The notes: generated by a model from the letters alone, not told the origin. 64,000 bases of DNA from Diphasiastrum complanatum (GCA_029204225.1 MU832085.1:1-64000); one strand, 5' to 3'. Counted from the stretch's first letter, positions 23,038 through 35,656 are shown. Translations and numbers: made by a program.

Positions 23038-23436
23038 TTGCATAAGTTCATCCCAATTTTTCACGGCTCCGAAATTATTGCATATGAAATTAAAGACCTG
23101 AGCATACGAAAGAGACTATTGGCTTGTGGATCTCTAGGTTGTGTCCCTCCTTGGCTAGAGGAACACGATATAGTTATAATGCAGATTGATCCAAAACATT
23201 TGCGACATGCGGTAGTTAGAAATGTAGAAGCTGAAAATAAACCCGTGAAAGTTGGTTGGATAAGAAAGATGAGAAATCAATGTGGGATGTGGAGGGTGGA
23301 TCAAGAAGAAGAAACATATGTGGATTGGGACAAATGTGTTACATTTTTATCAAATTGGCATGTAGTAAAAAGTCATACATTAGAGATAGATGGAACATTA
23401 AAACAAGTTCCAGTTGCTTGGTATAGTGAGAGCTAA
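23038..23436 (+). CDS. Uncharacterised 132-residue ORF with a Trp-rich C-terminal half
   Basis: The ORF reads without interruption: MHKFIPIFHGSEIIAYEIK, then CGSLGCVPPWLEEHDIVIM, HAVVRNVEAENKPVKVGWI, MWRVDQEEETYVDWDKCVTF and a final WHVVKSH. Spacing of aromatic residues and charge suggests a real, formerly selected exon, probably the 3' exon of a transposon gene (a stop and AT-rich 3' sequence follow). It sits between a copia fragment and an LTR fragment at the edge of segment B, so it may belong to the same mobile family as A/B/C. I recognise no domain. Confidence 0.4.
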   Translation: MHKFIPIFHGSEIIAYEIKDLSIRKRLLACGSLGCVPPWLEEHDIVIMQIDPKHLRHAVVRNVEAENKPVKVGWIRKMRNQCGMWRVDQEEETYVDWDKCVTFLSNWHVVKSHTLEIDGTLKQVPVAWYSES

Positions 23437-23565
23437 GAAAATACATTGTTCCTTCTTGGACATGAGCCCACTTTAGATTTGCTTTCATGTTGACACACAT
23501 ACAATATTTTGTATATATATTTAATTATGATGATGAGATATAATTTATTTCATTCAACTTGTGTA

Positions 23566-23779
23566 ACATTTCGTTTCGTGTCGTGTCGTGTCTTTTTGGT
23601 CCTGGAAGCATGTTTGACTTTCGCAAATCATTCGACCTTCGAGGTTCGCTTCGTTTCGTGTCTCAAGGTTTTCGAGGGACGTTGACTTTTGCATATTGTT
23701 CGCCATTCGACCTTCGCTTTGTGTCGCTTCGCTTCGCTTCGCGTCACTACAAAGTTGCAGGAGTTCACCATTTTTTATA
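23566..23779 (-). repeat. Truncated Cop-A LTR at the edge of segment B
   Basis: About 214 bp match the first part of the Cop-A LTR on the minus strand, ending at the LTR's 5' terminus (23779, with TG mutated to TA). It abuts 'gttct', the same target site as in copy A. Segment B therefore carries the same copia insertion, with everything beyond the first 214 bp lost. Confidence 0.85.
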
Positions 23780-26700
23780 GTTCTCAGAACCGTGGGGTGA
23801 ACCGTTCCATGAACCGTGATACAGTTCATCATAATTAATTAATTTATTTATTAGTTAATGTTTTGGGCCCATTTAATTAAAAATGGACCTTAAAAAAATT
23901 AATTATTGATTAAATGGTTCACCAGAACCGTGGCCAATTTTTTTGAACCCTAAATCGTATGGTTCTCAGAACCATGGTGAACCATCCACGGTTCATTAAT
24001 TCTATGGTTCTACTTGAAGTCACTACCTGTAGCAGTTAGAAGATGAAATTGACATCATAACAGCTGGAAAAATAAAAAAACTCCATTCCAAGGTAGCACT
24101 TTTTAGCATTACGATGATGTAAATGTACAAGGGTAAATCAAGAGAGAGCCATAGATGAGGAGCTAGAGTTGCAAATGGAAATTATGCTAGAGCTAGCGAT
24201 GGAGATGGAGATGGAGACGGAGTTTATGCACCTGGTGCCAGAGGAAATTGCGTTTATGTTTTTTATGTTTCTTCTTGTATGTGTTTATGTTCAGAGTGCC
24301 CATCACCCGTAGGCTGGGAGGTCTTTCACCCTCGTATGTTTAGAACATCAAAGAAACCATAGGCATGTGCGTGCAATGGCCTCTCCCGTCCACAAACCTC
24401 TGTAAATGATGTTAAGTATTATTGATGTTTATGTTTTCTATTTGTTTGTGCATGTGTTCATGTCAAAGTGTGGGCAATGCTTGACAAATGGAGTCATTGA
24501 CAATGCAATACTTTCAATGGTATCGGGTGGTAATCATTTGATAGCATGGGTACATTCATTAGGTATGCATGTGTATGTTCCATGACCATTTGCCTCTACT
24601 CAAGTTAACACCTTTGAGAATAAACATCTCCAGACGTAAGTTTCTCTAACACTCTTCCTTAAAGTTCATAATTTGGTAGGCTAGGTGCATACAATAGACA
24701 TACATCTGTATAGTCCATGGTCATGGGCCCCTAAAGTGATGATTGCATCTATTTCAGATCCCACTGCTATTCTGCTATGACTATAAACGTTTTAAACAAT
24801 AGCCGATTACTCATATCAGACACATTTTTTTACAAGAGTATCGGTGATTAGAAATTCAACTCAAGTTGGAATGTTCTTTTGGAAAAAACTCAAACTTACA
24901 TGGATAGGAAACTGAAACTTACATGGCTCAATTATCCTCCTTTGTTGTCCCATTATCGTATTTTGAATTCTATACAACATGTACATCTGGATAAAGCATG
25001 GATGAGTATGCTCCTTGACCATTTGCTCCTAGAATCATGGACTTAGAATTTGGTGACCAGACCATTGCTCCCAAACTTTCAATCCAAGTTCTAACTCCAC
25101 CGAGGGTCTGACCACTTGGCAGTAACCAAGTTAGCACATTTAAGAATAAACATCTCCAAGTGTTAGTTTCTCGAACACTCTTCCTTGAAGTTCATCCTCG
25201 TAGTGTAAGTATTGTTTCTGAATAAAATGTAGTAACGACTATGGAGTTTGTATCAGTTGTCCTAAAGTACATATGCATCCGTTATTTTTGTAAATGTCAA
25301 GTGAATCAAGACCTGGTCTTCAAAGATGCACATGCAACTACAAGTGCAAACACACACCACTCGGTGTTGAATACGTCTCCGATCGTGTGTACTATCTTCA
25401 TTGCTGTCAAGATGCACTTGGAAAAGTCCACCCCAGTGTAAGGCATGAAATCGGAGAGGCATCAGATTTGTTGCAAACACCTCAACCAAGACATTCAACT
25501 ACAAATGCCCAATGGCAAACAAGAAAAGTGACATGCAATTGCAAGCCTTATTGCACAGGTGGAAGATTGGTTCATCCAGCTACTTACGTCAGACACAAAC
25601 TGTTCCAAACAAGGTATGACATTATTATTACCAAATGGGGATTTCCAATAGAATCCCATGTCAATATAGAGACCTTCATGAGTCAAGATGATAACAACAC
25701 TATGTACGACGAAGTACTCCATGGGGACACAACTAATGAGGATGTCTCACATGAGACTCCTCAATGCTATAGGGAACAACCAGAAGACCTATCTCTAGAG
25801 GACAAAATATAAGAAAGATGTATTGAGATGTGGGATAAATATCAAACGCCCATACAATTTCAAGATGAAATGTTACTTCTTTTTAGGGACATGGTTGGGT
25901 CAAAGGATGCCACAAATGCAAATGTAAAAACAAAACCAAGCCTTGCCAAACTTTTGGTCCCAACCACGTGGAATGGGGATCTGAATGGAGTTAAGATTCC
26001 AATATCTTGGAAACAATTAATAAACACACATGTTGGGTTAGGAATGCATGATGTGCAACGCTTTCAAATGTGTACTGGTGTAGGAAATAGTCCACATAGT
26101 GCTCGGGTCTTTCAACCCAGCAAAGAAGATAACTATGCTAGTGATGTATTGTATTGTTTCTGCCAAGAAGACTCTCGTCAAAAGAGGATTTTGAAATGTG
26201 ATTGTTCATCTTGCTATGAGAAATGCATGGAATGCAAAATGCCTAGAAAAGACATGATTTCATTTGAGTATGCTCCAATTTCCACCCAACTGCAGGTCCT
26301 TTCAAAAAGTAGAATGATTTTCCATGACTTTTTGAGGATGTGGCCAAACAGAGAGTGATGGCTAGGCAAACAACAAATGGAGTATCTTGATCATATCAAT
26401 GAATTTTGAAATGGGGAAAAATGTAGAGAGACATAGACATTTTGGGATCCTAACTCGTCGTTTGAGTTGCTAGTTATTTGTGAGCAGAGCTTTTGCAAAA
26501 AGGCCTATACAACATTTCCAAAAAGGTGCCGACTCCTTTACGATAGTTGGGACGAGGATAGAGGAATCTATGACTTCGTATGCACAACATGTCGCTCGTC
26601 AATCCAATGCAAGAGGAAATTATGCAAGGTACTTTAATGATTGATGTTTAGATAGAAAATTTAATCTTACTTTATAGCGAAGATTAGGGTACTAATATTT

Positions 26701-27005
26701 TTTACTTTGATGTAACAGGGGGATCCAAGAAACTTTGCTCTCCTTTTGCACACAGATGGATTTCAAGCCTCACGTAACATTGTGTATATATGTTGAATAC
26801 CATTTGCGTATTCAGTTTGATTAAGAGATCAAGAGATGAAGTGTGTGTAAAATAATAGCATCAGAAGCTCATCAGAGATAGACGAAGTAGATGCCTTGCG
26901 CATTGATTTTTTATTGTCAATAATAGGTTCATTCCTTTTACAGATTGAATTAGCTTTGTAAAGCATGCAGTTTTGTCCGCTATTGTCTTGTGCTCTACCA
27001 CATTA
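23780..27005 (+). repeat. Duplicated segment B (contiguous copy)
   Basis: This is the unbroken counterpart of 11206-13485 (reversed) plus 19421-20455. It comprises the palindrome-rich MITE-like piece (23780-24020), a long non-coding stretch with 'ggcctctcccgtccaca' and similar blocks shared with copy A, and the transposase-like frame (25294-26640) followed by an AT-rich 3' part. It serves as the reference for reading the rearranged copy A. Confidence 0.88.
25294..26640 (+). pseudogene. EnSpm-like (CMC) transposase fragment, copy B
   Basis: One reading frame spans about 450 codons with few stops (TAA 25810, TGA 26356, and two further on). In order: a Cys-rich start (CTCNYKCKHTPLGVEYVSD), a finger CNCKPYCTGGRLVHPATYV-RH, an acidic linker (HGDTTNEDVSHETPQCYREQ), LNGVKIPISWKQLINTHVGL, the Cys cluster CDCSSCYEKCMECK, FEYAPISTQLQVLSKSRM, and a tail with paired Cys (FVCTTCRSSIQCKRKLC). 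The pattern fits the N-terminal and zinc-ribbon parts of CMC/EnSpm transposases. The DDE core is not visible, so this is a partial or non-autonomous copy. Confidence 0.45.
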
Positions 27006-27394
27006 TTGTGTGTAACCTTCCATAACTAATATTGCTAAATAACCTGCATATGTTTGAATCATTAAGCCACCAAACATTATACTCAAACATGAAAATGAAT
27101 TCCTGTTGAAAAGCACATTTGTGATTGTTGACAATGAATGAAATAGTGATCCAGCAATGCTATTTCTAACAATAGCATTGTGCTAGTTTTTGTAATTTGG
27201 TTTAGAAGGAATAAATTCCATCACAAAAATGCAAGCTGTTCAGGATGTCCCAAAATGTCTTTTGACGTTTTAGCTTCAGTTATGTGTCCAACCTGTGTAT
27301 CTGATGTATTGATGCCTTGATAGAGATCACAGATCTGATATCGTGGCGGTTTAGATAAAGGAAATAGTGATCTAGCACTGATACTATGATAGAA

Positions 27395-27406
27395 GCTCTG
27401 ATACCA
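27395..27406 (-). other. Copia primer-binding site (minus strand)
   Basis: The minus strand reads TGGTATCAGAGC directly after an LTR end CCGACA, identical to the canonical plant copia primer site. It sets the inner boundary of the LTR at 27407. Confidence 0.92.
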
Positions 27407-28547
27407 TGTCGGAAATAAGATAGATAATAGCAGCAAAGACTTCCTACTTTTTATGCATGACTACGCCTATCAAAAATTGAACAAAGCAATAGTGATGAAA
27501 ATCATGTTCAATGTTTAGCAACTAAATTTGAAATCGCTAGATACTAAGTGATTACGTAGCCAAACATAAAGTATTGAATTCTCAGACAATTTCTATCAGT
27601 CACAAAAGCAAAACAGAGATGCATGCATTCTAACATATATTGAACGCAATAAGAAGATAGTATTGATTCTGAAAAAACAAAAATCAGATGCTAATGAGTG
27701 CAAGACAATAGCGGCTAAAAACCGCGCACTCTGAGTTGTCTCTGAGTAATTGAGAATAAGCAACTCTACGGATAAGCAGTAGCACAATAGCAACTCTAGA
27801 ATAAATATCTAAAGACGAGCTAGAATGCTCAAGTGAGTTCAAACTTGAAAGCTTGATAGAGAGCTAACAACAATACTTTCTGATTGTGAATGATCTGCTT
27901 GATAAGAGCGCATAAAATGTCATGTAATAACACTCAGCCCTTCACAATTCACAATAACATTTCAGATGATAAAAGAGATGAATGAACAGTTGATTTATAC
28001 CAAGTAATTAGCTCGTCAAATGCGATTGCCAGTTGGCTGGTGTCCGCTGGCATTCATCTAGTTCCTTCTCAGAAATTGATTGCTGATAAGTGGTGAAAAT
28101 TGGTCATAAACAGCCTGTCTGCATAAATGAACCAAAATTGTCACTCTACGGAAATGAACTAAAACTGCCACAGGTGACAGTGTCGGCTTTTTGCAAAAAA
28201 GATGGCAGTGTCCTAAAATCTCATTTATGGTAGCCCCACACTTTGCCAGAGTCATTTCCTTAACATTTGAGGCACTTTGAAAAATGCGAATATGCAACTT
28301 TGCATTTATACTCGTAATTTCTGACAGGCGAAAAATGTGAAAAAACGACATTGCATTTTTACACGAGATTTCTGATAGGCAAAAAATGCAACATTGTTGT
28401 CAAACTCCATGTATTTTTGCAGACTGTGTAAAACACTTGTAAATCTGCAGACTGTATAAAGACACAGGAAAATTCATAGAACTGGATAAACAATGGATGA
28501 GGATTAAAACCGATTAGTCGATTAGTAAGAAGGAGAATAATCCAACA
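27407..28547 (-). repeat. Copia 5' LTR, about 1.14 kb (minus orientation)
   Basis: On the minus strand it starts TGTTGGATTATTCTCC at 28547 and ends TTATTTCCGACA, followed by the primer site. Inside, around 28265-28395, is a two-copy tandem unit of about 57 bp ('ctgacaggcgaaaaatg'/'ctgataggcaaaaaatg'). It is inserted into an older copia RT fragment at its right edge. The internal region on its left is cut short near 27010 by segment B. Confidence 0.7.
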
Positions 28548-29640
28548 ATGTCCTTGAAGGATCTTTCACTACCTCTTATAGTTAGCTTTATGTGAGACTC
28601 CATAGGTGTATCATAAGCTTTTGCATCTACCATATAAAATCTTGCTAGAATAGCATTAACATACTTCTCTTGAAAAATGAAAGTAGATTGAGAAGATCTA
28701 ACAACTTCTATTCCCAAAATGTAATGCAAGTTACCAAGATCATGCACCTCAAATTTCTTCTTAAGAGCAATCTTGATATCCTCCACATCTTGATTGTTTC
28801 CACCACTCAAGATGATATCATTCACATAGATTAGCAAGATGGTAACATCATTTCCAACAAACCTATAATTAAGTGAATGATCATAGTCACTCATAACAAA
28901 GTTTTGAGAGAGTAAAAATGTATTGAACTTAGCATACCAACACCTTGGTGCTTGTTTAAGACCATACAAACTCTTTTGTAGTAGACACACATGATTTGGC
29001 TTTGTAGAAGAAGTGTAGCTCTCGGGTTGATCCATGTACACTTCCTCCTCAAGATTACCATTCAAAAAAGCATTTGTAATGTCCAATTGCCATAGATCCC
29101 ATCCATAAAGTGTCGCAAGTGAGATAATGACTCGAATGCTTACCATCTTTGCCATGGGTGCAAAGATCTCATCATAGTCAACCCCTTGTTCTTGAGCATA
29201 TCCTTTTGCCACTAACCTTTCCTTCTACTTGTTGATAGATCCATCTTGGTTTGTCTTCACCTTGAAGATCCATTTGCATCCAGTAGCTTTCTTGTCCTTA
29301 GGTAACTCCACCAATTTCCATGTTCCATTCTTCACAAGAGCTTGATACTCAAGATCCATTGCTTGGATCCACTCCTCTTTATTTCCTTGCTTCATCTACA
29401 CTTGTAGGTTCATCAAAAGAGGTTAGAAAAGCAACATAATTTCTAGAAACTACTTGCTTACCCTTTTTATCATATGTGAGCCTTGAAGGCATTTGTCTTT
29501 CCCTTGATGTTCTCCTTGGCTTTTGACTTGATGAAGGTCCATCATCATCACCATCTAAAGTAGGATCCTTTACATCAATATCAAGAATGTTAGATCCATC
29601 CACATCACCATCAATAATGCTTGAAGATACTTTTGGAATG
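28548..29640 (-). pseudogene. pol: Copia RT fragment interrupted by an LTR
   Basis: On the minus strand: an acidic spacer with SRERQMPSRLTYDKKGKQVV, a WKLVELPK..CKWIFKVK motif split by a stop near 29228, then an open frame (28514-29212) with KGYAQEQGVDYDEIFAPMAK, WQLDITNAFLNGNLEEEVYM and LYGLKQAPRCWYAKF. The catalytic box is YVND, not YVDD, so the second Asp position is changed and the enzyme is dead. It ends within SERSFKDI, where the 27407-28547 LTR begins. Confidence 0.88.
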
Positions 29641-29919
29641 TTCTCCTCATAAAAAATGACCTCTCACTAGATTCCAAGAATATTTTTCCACACTGATTCT
29701 TAAACAAATTATGAGTTCCAAATTCTACAATCAACCAAGTAATTAAAGACCATTACAACATTCATCTTTAACAACATAAACTCTATACAATCACTTAGAA
29801 CAACATCTAGAGATTACAAAGTCTTGCTGAATTCCAAAAATTCAGTTTACCATTTTTGGAACCATTAGGATCCGGTATCCAATTGAGCTCACAGGGATAC
29901 TATCACTAATGAATCAAGT

Positions 29920-30520
29920 CTGAAATACTCATCCAAGAATTTCGTATATCCTATGCATTTAATTTTCTGATGGATCCAAATGACTCATAAGTTATGTGTC
30001 TTACAAGCAATACATACAAAACAAGCAGTTTTTGGTGAATTCTTTTCACACTGTCTGTTTTAACAATTAACTTCCACAAGAGTGAATAAATTACTCAAAA
30101 TAGTTGCTCATGATTTAGAAATCTTAAATGTCTATGTGAAGAATTCAATTATACTAGTATAACACCACATTTAGATCCTTATCCAAATCATTTTTAAGTT
30201 AACCTATAGATCTATCAAAACAGATCTGTTAACTCTGCAAGTAATTGTCAAACACAATACTTGATCATGTCTATGTTCAACGACTAGGTCAAGTGCACCG
30301 GATTACCTTAGTAACCAATAGATCCAAACAAGATTAATCATGCACATAATAAAAAATTCTCACTATGACCCAGTACATAAACATATATGCCATTATCTGG
30401 TAGATTCCTCCAAAATCTACATATGTTACTCACATATATCACTGAGAATCTTGTGAGTCAGCTATAGAAGAATTCTATTTCTCTTGAGTAAATAATATAT
30501 TTGGGAAATATCTGAAGTGA
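29920..30520 (-). repeat. Dispersed repeat, copy 2 (inverted partner of 1420-2000)
   Basis: The reverse complement follows 1420-2000 block for block, including 'attgaattcttcac', 'acttaaaaatgatttgg' and 'gtcatagtgag'. Divergence is moderate. No coding capacity was seen in either copy. Confidence 0.75.
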
Positions 30521-32880
30521 ATAATTCCACATCACAAGTTTTCCAACCATCATACTTTTACAAACATAATTTCTTTATCCAATCAACCTACTTCAGATCT
30601 TAGTGTACAAACCAAGATTAGGCTGACTTATACAGACATCTCTGGACATAAGATTAAGATTAAAACTTTATTCCATCTGATCCAATCAGCGGAATCTTAA
30701 ATTAATCTTTACTACCACTATTCATAATCATGAATATCTAACAATACCACACAAACTCGATTCCACAAAAGAAATCTATGCAACTGGTTGATCCCATGAT
30801 AATGAAGCTCCTTCACACTATAAGTGACGGATACCTGTTGCTTATTATGCCCATTTTTGGGCAACTTAAAAAGCATAATATCCATGTGTTTTTTTTACAA
30901 TTACCTTGGTTGCATTTCCCTCTACTGCAGGCTGTGTTTCAGGTCACGCCCATTTCCTCTCCTCATGTCAGTACACGTGGCTTCTTTAGAGTGGTTACCC
31001 AGGGTCAAAGTGCTCATTACGTTTCCTAATATTCATGTGAAAAAAAGTCAAAGGTATCCATTATGCAATGAAAGGTGTCGGTAGAGAACAATCTGCCCGG
31101 TTTGGCTTTCCAAAATCTTCAGGCTCGGCCCCTTCGGGCCTCACCTAAAAATTCTGGAAATCCCTACCATGCATAATGTCCTTTGCTTGGCACCTTCCAT
31201 AATACGTTATATGTACAAGTAGTGTGAATCTTGAACCGTCAAAAGCAATTCATAATCTTGAATGTGTTCCTTACGTGAGGTGAAAGACCCAAGTCCTGGG
31301 GCCTTCCATTATGTAATGCTTAGGTGTGAGGGTGGAGAGAGAATGCAGATTTCAGAGGAGAGAAAAAGGTGGATGTACATTCTATAAAGAGAATGACAAG
31401 AGAGAATGACAAATTTTAGAGAAAAGAGAAAGGTGGATGCACATTTAGAAGAGAGAATGCCATATTCAAGAGGAGGAAAAAAAAAGTGGATGCAAAAGAA
31501 TACAAAAGAAACTTGAGCACCTCTCATTACATCTTGCTGAAAATAAACAAGCTCCTAAAGTCTTGAGCCATGCTATAGTGGCATCCTCAAGAAGTCCCAA
31601 AGAGGAGGGGCTGATGGCAGTCAATAACAGTCCTGCTGAAAGTAACACTAGTGTTGAGCTAGAGAGGAGAAGTAAGGTGAAGTAAGGTGGAGCGAGAGAT
31701 AAGAGAGAAGGTCCTGAGTTATGGCTGATCGGTGGCCATCGTTGGAGATGTATCGGTTTGTTGGCTGGCAAGGAGGACTCAGCATCACGAGCTTCGGCAT
31801 TCACCCTCTACTACTCCAGATTGCTCGCAGATTGGTTGAATTTTCCTGATATTGCCTTTCCGGTGGGTGTTGTGAATGTGAATGTGGTGAAGCTAGTTGC
31901 AGCAGAAGCTCAGTTGGATTGTAATACTTTTTGTGTGAGGGCGTTGTGGTCTTCATATCGTCTTAAAAGTCTGGAGGCAAGGAGAACTGATCGAACTAGC
32001 AGTGTTTTTCGATGTATATGGGCCTAGTGCAAGTTCTCTGTTCTGTAATTTCAATCTTTGTGCAAACCGAATCTTGTTTTTCCGGAAGTTACATTGTAAT
32101 AACTGCAAAATGTTTTGTATAGTTAAAGAAGCGGATCAAAGCAGAAGATACCTGAGTTTATCACAACTGTACGAGCTTCATCGCATTTGCAGGTACTGTT
32201 TGTTTGTCTTGCTTGACGTATCTATTGCCTAAAGAAATTTTAAAGCTTTATGCTTATACAAGTGTATATTCACAGCGTTTATTAGCCTTAAATGTTAGCC
32301 CTGGAATGCTATGTAACAACAGTAACAAGTGACCCCCAATATATTCCTCTAGACACTTGTAGGGTGAATGGGGCCATATAAAGAGTACAATGTGCTGGAA
32401 TAAGATTATATCATATCAAAATGGAGCTGCATGAGGAGCTCTGATGCCATATCTCCAACAGCCTGGGACAACGACAATACAATTTTGATGTATCAATCGT
32501 CTTCAAAACTAAGATGAAAGCTGAATAGAAATGTCGTCGAGATGCCTTGGTGATATTGGTATTTGCAGAAACATAGTCACCAACAATCATGTGACACTAA
32601 CACAGACAAGAACCGGCTGAATATAGCTGCCATACCATAGACGCAAAAGGGCCAATGTGGCCGCAGTCCTGTTTGTTCATACGAGTATTTTAAGTATTTC
32701 TAATTTCACTGTACCTGTACATCAAAAAACTGTGTTCCAATGTTCTTTTCTTGAATTAACTAGGAGCTGGCTCATCTTTGTGACTGCTATTGCTATGTCA
32801 GGTCTTTATAGACCATGGCATATATGAGAAATCTGATGAGTTTCCTGTATGGCCTGTGGCTCATGCACTCTGTCTCTTGC
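30520..32880. other. Unassigned region with short degenerate tandem repeats
   Basis: At about 31335-31500 a 50-60-bp unit containing 'gagagaatg...ggtggatgcaca' occurs three times with divergence. A plus-strand frame around 31758-32027 (FPVGVVNVNVVKLVAAEAQL) shows some amino-acid bias but no known motif. Nothing else is recognisable. Confidence 0.45.
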
Positions 32881-32884
32881 TTAG

Positions 32885-34740
32885 TTACAGTTTTGTGCTG
32901 AATTTCACATTGGGATCAAGGGGTATCCCTATAAGAAAGCAATCTCTCATCTTGTACATCAAAACATCAATGCACATTCCTTGCGTTAGCCATGTTAGGC
33001 CTTGTTCCCTATTCCTCCTAACATGTATCCCTAAACAGTAGTGTATTTCTCCTAAATCTTTCATTTCAAAATTGTTCTTGAGCATATATAGGAAGTCCTT
33101 TGAATGACATTTGTTGCCACAAATGATTATGGTATCATTGACATATAAGGTATGATCCTTCCTGATTTTGGATATATATATTAGGATCAAATAACACCTT
33201 ATGACCTGACTCTATATAAAGAATGTGTTCATGTGTTGATCCCACATCCTTGAGGACTACTTGATACCGAATAGTGTTGTCTTCAAAATGCATTCCTTCT
33301 TGCTTTCATCTTTGAATCTTGCACACCTCTTTAAATCTCCATGCAAAATGTTGTCCTCACATCCATTTACTCAACTTCCACATTATAGATCAATGCTTAT
33401 GCTATTAGAGTTTCAATTAAATTCACCCTCATAATTAGTGCACATGTTTTCACACGATCCACCCTTTCAGCTCGGCTTTAGACCTTTGCTATAATCTCGC
33501 CATGTGTGGCAGTCAATGTCTCTATTTGCCTTATAGATGATGTTGAATACCCATCTGCATCCAACCACTTTCCTTCCAAGCGGTAGGTTCGCTAATTCCC
33601 ATGCCTCATCCCTTCTGATCGAGTCAAGTTATTTCATGGCTTCCTTCCATGTATCCCACTTTGACCTTTGCTATACTTCGATTGGGGCCTCAAGTTCCCC
33701 TATCTTCTTTTGTCCACAATTGTAAAGTTTATTCCATTGTACCTTTCTAGTGCTTTTCGATTCCTGGCAAATTTTATTTGTACCCGCAACATCGCCTCCA
33801 CATCTGGTTTCTTTCAACTCCTCCATGAAGTTCTATTCATTCTCATTCATCACTTCTTGCCCTGCAACATTTGCCCATGCAATGTCCCCTCCATTGTCTA
33901 ATACCACTATCTCATGATGCTTCTCCTTCTTAGCCTTTCCTAATTTTGTTTTAAGCTCATCATTGTCAAAGTTTGCGCACTTGATAACACAACCTTCAAC
34001 CTGGATGGATCGTATACTTTGTAACCATAAGCACTGATGGGGTAACACCCAAAAATGCAGGGAAACCCGCTTGGATCTAACTTTTTTCTTTTTTCTTTTG
34101 GATGTGTGCATCTTCTTTATGCACAAATACCCTCCTATCATTTACTGATGGCTTTTTAACCACACTATTCTAGAAGTTCTATCTCTCATTACACGATTCA
34201 GAACCTTGTCTAGATTGTAGACAACTGTGCTCTTTGCCCAAAGAAATTATGGCAAATTTTGATCATATAGCATGCACCTTTACATGATTCAGCAGGCTCT
34301 TATTTTGATGCTCTACCAATATGTTTTGCTTTGGGGTGTGTGACATAGACCCCTTATACATTCTCTTTTCCATGCAATAATTCTTGAGTCTATTTCCAAT
34401 ATAGTCTCCACAATTGTCGAAGTGAACCCTCCTGACTTTCAACCCAGTTTGTCTTGGTGAAAAACTTGAACTTTTCCAAAACTTGAGTTTTGATTCTTAT
34501 ATTTTAAATTAATGTTTTTCTACTACAACTATCTATGTAAGTGACCAAATACCTTGAATGTCTTAACGATTCCTTCTCCATAGGTCCTTTGTGTGTATCA
34601 GCTTTAAGCTAAAATTTGTTAGAATTCCCACTATTCTGATCTCTCGCCCCATAGTCAAGTTTGCCCTTTGTTTCAGTTTCATGTGCATCATCCTTCTAAC
34701 CAAATGAGCAGTAGGCCCTTTTTCTCTCCTCTTATTAGAA
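32885..34740 (-). pseudogene. pol: Strongly decayed copia pol
   Basis: The minus strand keeps recognisable pieces in order: an integrase scrap with HFDNCGDY near 34410 (compare SDNGGEY), a post-integrase segment with KKKKVRSKRVS, RT pieces with LANLPLGRKVVGCRWVFN and LFGIKQSSRMW, and a last open frame with LYVNDTIIICGN, NNFEMKDLGEIHYCLGI and HVRRNREQG. The YVDD box is YVND. Many stops and frameshifts make this the oldest pol copy in the window. Confidence 0.8.
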
Positions 34741-34986
34741 CACTATGTAGGTAATAAAATTGAGATCAAGATCTTCATTTTGTTTCCTTCTAGCATCATG
34801 ACCAGAGGATCAGCTCCGCAACATTGTGAAGATTAGATGCGTGGTCTCCACAATTGCTGCAGTCGCATCCAGTTGCCTTGTCAGTGTGTTCATCTTCTCT
34901 AAATGCACTAGAAGTGAAGCCCCCTCTTCCAGCTTCGTGGTGGCCAATCATGTGAAACATAAATTTCCTCCAGAGTCAGACATACG

Positions 34987-35656
34987 TGTCAAATTTCAGA
35001 GTTTATGGACTGAAATTGATCTACAAATGATCACAAAGAGTGATTGGTAGCTTGGGATCTTGATCTATATCAAGACTAGCTTCCAAATCTAGCTTCTACT
35101 TGACAATCTTTGTGTTTCCAAGCAAGAACAATAAAAAAAGATGATCCACGGCTTCACACATGTGAAGTATAGCTACTGTACGGCCTGATGACAGAGAAAT
35201 AGTTTACTTATCATTCACAAAGCATTCATCCACAAAGAAAGTGCTTAAGAGAGTCAAAACACAATGATAGCTTCACAAAACCAAGATTTCTCATCATTAA
35301 GCTCAATAATGGATCCATGATGGATCAAGTACAAATTCACCATAATCTCTCTCTAAGCTACATCCAGCACGTGTAGGACAGCTCATTGTACTTATCCATA
35401 TCCACTTTGGATAAGATCTATCAAGTTTGCCACATCATCCATTGGTGGTTTGTGTTGACCTTCTAGATTCCTACAATCTAGGACCTAACTCCTATAATTT
35501 AGGAGATGTCATATTAGACTCAAATGAAAGCTAATCAAAATAGATCTGAATATTAAAAGTGTCATTTCACACGTGTGGACAGGTCCTCACACGTGTGGAT
35601 CCACATAGATGTCTAATATTCATCAAAAACCATGTGAAAATTGCTAAATTCTAACA
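34987..35656 (-). repeat. Copia 3' LTR (element Cop-B)
   Basis: On the minus strand it starts TGTTAGAATTTAGC right after the A/G-rich tract AAAATTGAGGAA and ends CTGAAATTTGACA. The end region resembles the LTR that finishes at 53898 ('ctcttgtgg-atc-ttgtagatc', 'tttcaaca'), which supports the left boundary. It contains paired cacacgtgtgga motifs near 35570-35600. Confidence 0.7.

Noticed and set aside
31466-31804. 112-residue minus-strand ORF rich in Ser/Leu/Pro
   Set aside because: Composition comes from a purine-rich repeat strand. No motif seen.
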